A stretch of 15,662 nt of DNA from Oscillospiraceae bacterium. Lineage in GTDB: Bacteria > Bacillota_A > Clostridia > Oscillospirales > Ruminococcaceae. The stretch spans positions 1 to 15,662 of the forward strand of contig CAAFWX010000064.1 in the NCBI GenBank assembly GCA_900766795.1. The letters are read 5' to 3'. A program made the translations under genes and the position numbers. Positions 12,305-15,662 of this stretch are shown here, in pieces (within the stretch, counting starts at the first letter, position 1; every line of letters begins with the position of its first letter). The notes under the pieces are model-generated. The model was not told the origin of the DNA and ran no database searches. It saw nothing but the letters and a program-made list of their open reading frames with translations.

Positions 12305-15022
12305 TTACTTTTTCTTCTTTTTGTTTACGATAACCGCTGCCGCAATGCCGACTGCCGCTGCCGCGCCAACGCCGATTGCTATGGGAACAATCGGAACGCT
12401 GCCCTTTTCGGCGCCCGCGTCGGATTTGGTGCTGTCGGCTGCCTCTGCGCTGCCTGCGGTGTTGTCGGGAGCGCCTGCTTCTTCGGAAGCAGCGGAGCTT
12501 TCCTCGGCGCTTTTCTCGGACAGGAGAGGAATATTGCCGCCTGTCACTTCAATCATATCCGCGCAGAACTGCCCGCTTGTAACCGTAATTTCAGCGGTGT
12601 GCTTTCCTGCGGAAAGACCGTACTTAAACAGCGCGGATTCTCTCGCGCCGCAGCTTCCGACAGAAAGATTTTCTGCCACTGTTTCGCCGTCGATTTTAAG
12701 GGATATTGCCCCCTCGTCCTTGTTCAGCCCCGCAACCGAGAAGCCCGTGCCCTCAAACTCAAACGTCATCACAGCCCCCTCGCTGCCCGTGGAGATGGTG
12801 CGCTTGTAGTTCTTGAAGCTGCTCATAACATCATGCGACCATGCGCCCGTGTAGGATACAAGGCTGTCGGTGTTGTCAAAGCGGGTGACATAGTTTTGCT
12901 CGCCGAGGGGTTCTGCAGCGAAGTCGTCGAAGCAGTTTCTGTTATAGCTGCTGTAAAGCGCCGCTCTGCCCGCGGAGAGCATAGGCTCATCGGAAACAAT
13001 CTCGCTTAAGAGAGTGCCGTTGAAGTACGCGCGCACGGTGTTCTCCTGGGCTTCAACGCGCAGGGTGTTCCATGCGTCCTTGTCGAAGTCCTCGATAACG
13101 CCCTCTGCCTTTATGCGCTTGTTGCGCTTAAATTTCCAGGTTCCGTCCTCGTAAACGGACAGCCACCAGCCGCTCTTGCTTGATTCGCCGAGGCAGTAGC
13201 GCAGTCCAACGCCCGAGTAGTTCTCCGAAGGGTTATCCGAAGCGCAAAGCTTTGTCTTTACGCTCACCGCGTAGTTGAACCAGCGGTCGTCGCCGAAGCT
13301 GGTTTCGGGAGCGGGAGTGCCGCCCCATTCCTCAGCCTTGATGTCGGGGGTTATCATCTGCATAAGCACGTTGTTTCCGTCAACGTTTGCCACCTCAAAT
13401 GCGCCGCCCTCGTCGGTGGTGTATCTGGGAGCGTTTCCTCTGGAGGACAGGTAGTCCTCCGCATAGCCCTCGTACTCGTAGTCGTCGGTGTAGGGGAGAG
13501 GAAGCACCTCGCTTTTCTCGGTGTGGTAGGTCTTTTCTTCTGTTTCAAGCGTGGACAGCGTGACAAGAGAGTTCGGCTTTACCGTCACGGAATAGGTGTA
13601 TGTGCCGTTGTCCTCAGTGGGGGTGATTGTGTCAACGCACTTAAAGAAGTTCTCGTTCCACTCGCCGCCGTCATTTGCTCTTGTTTCCCAGACGTAAACA
13701 GGCTTATCTGCCTTTGCGAGATTTTCAGCGGTGATGAAGTAGGTGATGGGCTTGTCGGTGGTATTCGTCACGATAAAGCTGTAATCGCCCGTGTCGGTGT
13801 CGGTCGCGGTGATGTAGCTGTATGTAGCGTCAACCAGCGCGTGTCCGTCGCCGCCCGCCTTGCCGTCTGCGAAGCAGGCGTCCTCAATAAACGCCCAGCC
13901 CTTTTTCATGAACTGCGAGAAGTGCAGCGACATGTAGAATCCGCTGTCCAGCATATAGTCGCCGCTCCACGGCTCGTTTGCGGTGATAAGCTGCTTCTGG
14001 CAGTAGCATACGCCGTCGTAGTAGCTTGAAACCACGGGCTGGTATTCGTACAAGGTCATACCGCCGCCGGGCACCATTGTGATGATACGGTTGGCGATGT
14101 CGAGCATTCCGTTGATGGCGTTAAGACCCGTGCCCTCGCTGTCCACGCGGAAAGCGCCCTGCGCGTACTCCATGGGGGAGCTTCCCTCTGACAGCCACAG
14201 CTCCTTGCCGTATTCATCGCGAAGCTTAGCTGCGCGATCGTCTGCCCAAGAGGTGTAGTGGCTTCCGATAACGTCGATTGCGTCCAGCAGCTCGGCGTCT
14301 TCAAACTTGATTATCTTTCCTGCAATGCTCCATGTGCAGACCTCGTCGCCCGCAACGATTTTGATTTTGGAGTAGTCATAGGGGCAGTTTGTTTCGCTCT
14401 TGAGCGACTTTGAGAGATACTTTATCCATTCGGTGTCCGCTGCGCGTTCGTTTCTGGTGCAGCTTACATAATCGAACACAAGCCCGTAGGTGTTGTATGC
14501 CGCGTCCAGTGTTTCCTTGTACCACTTGTAGCGGGCAGCGTAAACGTCCTCGGCGTTAGTGACCCACAGTGGCTCGCTCCAGTAGAGCATGTCGAGGGTG
14601 AGGTCGGGGTTGATTTTCTTTGCGTCTGCGGCAAGCTGATAGCCTGCGCCGCGGGTGACGTCGGCAGGCTCGTCCTCGGTGCGCTTTACGCACGGCTCCG
14701 TGCCCGAGGAGGAGTTGATGTCCGCGCCCATCTCAAGCTTCAGGTGGTTGATACCGATTCCTTCCTCGCCGAAGATGTACTCCAGCAGCTCCCAGTACGC
14801 TTCGGGGCTCTCGCTCTTGTAGTCGAGCAGCAGGCGGGAGGAGTTGTTTGCGCTGACCATACCCGCGCCGCGCCAGAGCCTTTGGGTATTGGTGATTGCC
14901 TTGTTTCCGTCGATGGTGACACTGCGCGTCAGCCCCTCTGCGTGAGCCGCCATGGGAATGCCCGCGGGAACAGCCATTGCCCCGCACAGCAGAGCAGCGA
15001 AAATCTTCTTGTACATTTTCAT
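12305..15022 (-). CDS. Secreted, membrane-anchored GH59 galactocerebrosidase-like enzyme
   Basis: A 905-residue protein that I align with GH59 galactosylceramidase (animal GALC). Shared segments: HLKLEMGADINSSSGTEP (93-110), the acid/base motif DYVSCTRNE (184-192; Glu192), VIGSHY (251-256), LWLSEGSSP (275-283; nucleophile Glu279) and TANEPWSGDYMLDS (347-360). Layout: signal peptide 1-28 (AHA cut), barrel about 36-345, beta-sandwich about 395-495, GALC-like lectin domain about 510-705, then a beta-sandwich (about 712-828) that animal GALC lacks, an acidic Ser/Ala linker (835-875) and a membrane segment (877-899) with KKKKK tail. There is no LPXTG. It should release beta-linked galactose at the cell surface; whether from glycolipid or a plant glycan is open. 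AAGGAG is 9 bp from the first ATG. An AraC gene precedes it; a MATE gene follows. Confidence 0.88.
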   Translation of the reverse strand: MKMYKKIFAALLCGAMAVPAGIPMAAHAEGLTRSVTIDGNKAITNTQRLWRGAGMVSANNSSRLLLDYKSESPEAYWELLEYIFGEEGIGINHLKLEMGADINSSSGTEPCVKRTEDEPADVTRGAGYQLAADAKKINPDLTLDMLYWSEPLWVTNAEDVYAARYKWYKETLDAAYNTYGLVFDYVSCTRNERAADTEWIKYLSKSLKSETNCPYDYSKIKIVAGDEVCTWSIAGKIIKFEDAELLDAIDVIGSHYTSWADDRAAKLRDEYGKELWLSEGSSPMEYAQGAFRVDSEGTGLNAINGMLDIANRIITMVPGGGMTLYEYQPVVSSYYDGVCYCQKQLITANEPWSGDYMLDSGFYMSLHFSQFMKKGWAFIEDACFADGKAGGDGHALVDATYSYITATDTDTGDYSFIVTNTTDKPITYFITAENLAKADKPVYVWETRANDGGEWNENFFKCVDTITPTEDNGTYTYSVTVKPNSLVTLSTLETEEKTYHTEKSEVLPLPYTDDYEYEGYAEDYLSSRGNAPRYTTDEGGAFEVANVDGNNVLMQMITPDIKAEEWGGTPAPETSFGDDRWFNYAVSVKTKLCASDNPSENYSGVGLRYCLGESSKSGWWLSVYEDGTWKFKRNKRIKAEGVIEDFDKDAWNTLRVEAQENTVRAYFNGTLLSEIVSDEPMLSAGRAALYSSYNRNCFDDFAAEPLGEQNYVTRFDNTDSLVSYTGAWSHDVMSSFKNYKRTISTGSEGAVMTFEFEGTGFSVAGLNKDEGAISLKIDGETVAENLSVGSCGARESALFKYGLSAGKHTAEITVTSGQFCADMIEVTGGNIPLLSEKSAEESSAASEEAGAPDNTAGSAEAADSTKSDAGAEKGSVPIVPIAIGVGAAAAVGIAAAVIVNKKKKK

Positions 15023-15045
15023 AAAAATAATCTCCTTATCAGAAA

Positions 15046-15069
15046 TATCGGGAACCCCCGCTTCCGATA
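15046..15069. promoter_or_regulatory. Inverted repeat over the GH59 transcription start
   Basis: TATCGGGA (15046-15053) pairs with TTCCGATA (15062-15069), with one G-T pair, around a C-rich 8-nt centre. The predicted start of GH59 transcription (about 15066) lies inside it, so it may be an operator or a 5' hairpin in the message. Confidence 0.45.
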
Positions 15070-15072
15070 ATG

Positions 15073-15101
15073 ATTATACTTTATTTTGAGGAATAATACA
15101 A
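15073..15101 (-). promoter_or_regulatory. Promoter of the GH59-MATE operon
   Basis: On the minus strand: TTGTAT (15101-15096), 17-bp spacer, TATAAT (15078-15073). The -10 is perfect and the -35 imperfect, as in promoters that need an activator. Confidence 0.7.
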
Positions 15102-15126
15102 TCTGAAATTTTTCGTTAATCTGAAA
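15100..15126 (-). promoter_or_regulatory. Direct repeats at the GH59 -35, candidate AraC operator
   Basis: On the minus strand TTTCAGATT occurs at 15126-15118 and again at 15108-15100, 18 bp apart start to start. The nearer copy overlaps the first two bases of the -35 box. Tandem direct repeats touching the -35 are the usual site for AraC-type activators, and an AraC gene ends 21 bp further upstream. Confidence 0.5.
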
Positions 15127-15147
15127 ATATGAACATGGGAAAAACTG

Positions 15148-15662
15148 TCACAGCACCCATGTGCCCTTGTTTCTGCGGTATTCGCCTGGGGAAATTCCCT
15201 CATATTTTCTGAACACCGTCCCGAAATAGGTGGGGTCGGGATAGCCGCAGCGCGCTCCGACATCCGCAATGCTGTCCGAGGTGTTCCACAGCAGCAGCTT
15301 TGCGTGCGCAATGCGCTTACGCGCGATGTATTCCATCGGGCGCATACCCGTCCCCGCGCGGAAAATGCGGCAGAAATGCTGCAAGGACACTCCCGCTTCA
15401 AAGCTTAGCTGCCGCAGCGTGAGGTCGTCGGAGAACCGCTCCTCGATAAGCCCCAGCACCCTGTCCAGCGGCGCAGCCGCCGCGTCCTTGCCGAAAACCA
15501 GCGTGCGCCGCGCCGCGAGCACCATCTCATACACAAGCATGGAGCACTTCTCGCCGCCGACAGGGTCTTTTGCCGCGGCATGAATCCTCGCGAAAAGGGA
15601 GCGGATATTCTCGTCCGCAGCGTTGTCCCTCACCGCAAAGTCGCCGAAGCCCATTGCGCGCA
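15148..15662 (-). CDS. AraC-family regulator, N-terminus beyond the window
   Basis: The C-terminal 170 residues of an AraC-type activator; the frame stays open to the right edge and the N-terminal sensing domain is outside. The DNA-binding part is complete: DLTLRQLSFEAGVSLQHFCRIFRAGTG holds the first helix-turn-helix, SIADVGARCGYPDPTYFGTVFRKYEG the second, closing with ISPGEYRR, the family hallmark. The helical linker before it (RIHAAAKDPVGGEKCSMLVYEMVLAARR) is the usual joint between sensor and DNA-binding domains. An internal ATG at 15654 is not a likely start because the family is about 270-300 residues long. It lies just upstream of, and on the same strand as, the GH59-MATE operon. That operon's promoter has direct repeats of the right type, so this protein is its most likely activator. 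Confidence 0.92.
   Translation of the reverse strand, partial: RAMGFGDFAVRDNAADENIRSLFARIHAAAKDPVGGEKCSMLVYEMVLAARRTLVFGKDAAAAPLDRVLGLIEERFSDDLTLRQLSFEAGVSLQHFCRIFRAGTGMRPMEYIARKRIAHAKLLLWNTSDSIADVGARCGYPDPTYFGTVFRKYEGISPGEYRRNKGTWVL

Noticed and set aside
1..15662. CRISPR arrays, rRNA genes, insertion sequences, known riboswitches
   Set aside because: No regularly spaced repeats, no rRNA-like segments, no transposase frame with flanking inverted repeats, and no leader that I could match to a known riboswitch class.

Overview
The window looks like chromosome from a gut-type, fermentative Clostridia member, most likely Ruminococcus-like (Oscillospiraceae). The grounds are a moderately high GC content in genes with AT-rich spacers, strong AGGAGG ribosome sites, consensus sigma-A promoters, Gram-positive lipoproteins, and a plant- or host-glycan set (GH5, GH26-like and GH59 enzymes, a sugar-binding lipoprotein and two AraC regulators). 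The genus is an inference from style and gene content; no marker gene fixes it.

Left part (1-3600): a two-gene unit encodes a DUF3737 beta-helix protein and a MIF-type tautomerase. A cytoplasmic clan GH-A (GH26-like) glycosidase follows, whose strong promoter carries a perfect match to a CcpA (cre) operator across the -35. After a terminator come a small DUF2508-like gene and tRNA-Leu(GAG), the latter with a perfect consensus promoter.

Middle part (3600-7050): an AT-rich spacer of about 500 bp with several dyads leads into a short Cro/C1-type (XRE) regulator. A minus-strand lipoprotein with a ComEC-like metallo-beta-lactamase fold comes next; its promoter position and Shine-Dalgarno site point to a TTG start. 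Then an unknown 84-residue gene is translationally coupled to an apparently intact PBSX-type phage terminase large subunit. The pair is closed by a terminator and has no portal, capsid or integrase beside it: an orphan packaging module.

Right part (7050-15662): a carbohydrate region. An orphan sugar-binding lipoprotein and an AraC regulator diverge from overlapping promoters. The AraC gene abuts, tail to tail with no spacer, a GH5 lipoprotein. On the minus strand, an AraC gene cut by the window edge precedes a 905-residue secreted, membrane-anchored GH59 enzyme (galactocerebrosidase family), which is followed after 38 bp by a MATE exporter. The GH59 promoter has two direct repeats touching the -35, as expected for AraC activation, and an inverted repeat across the start of transcription.

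The most notable items are the bacterial GH59 enzyme with its extra beta-sandwich domain and C-terminal anchor, the orphan terminase pair, and the regulatory sites at the glycosidase promoters.
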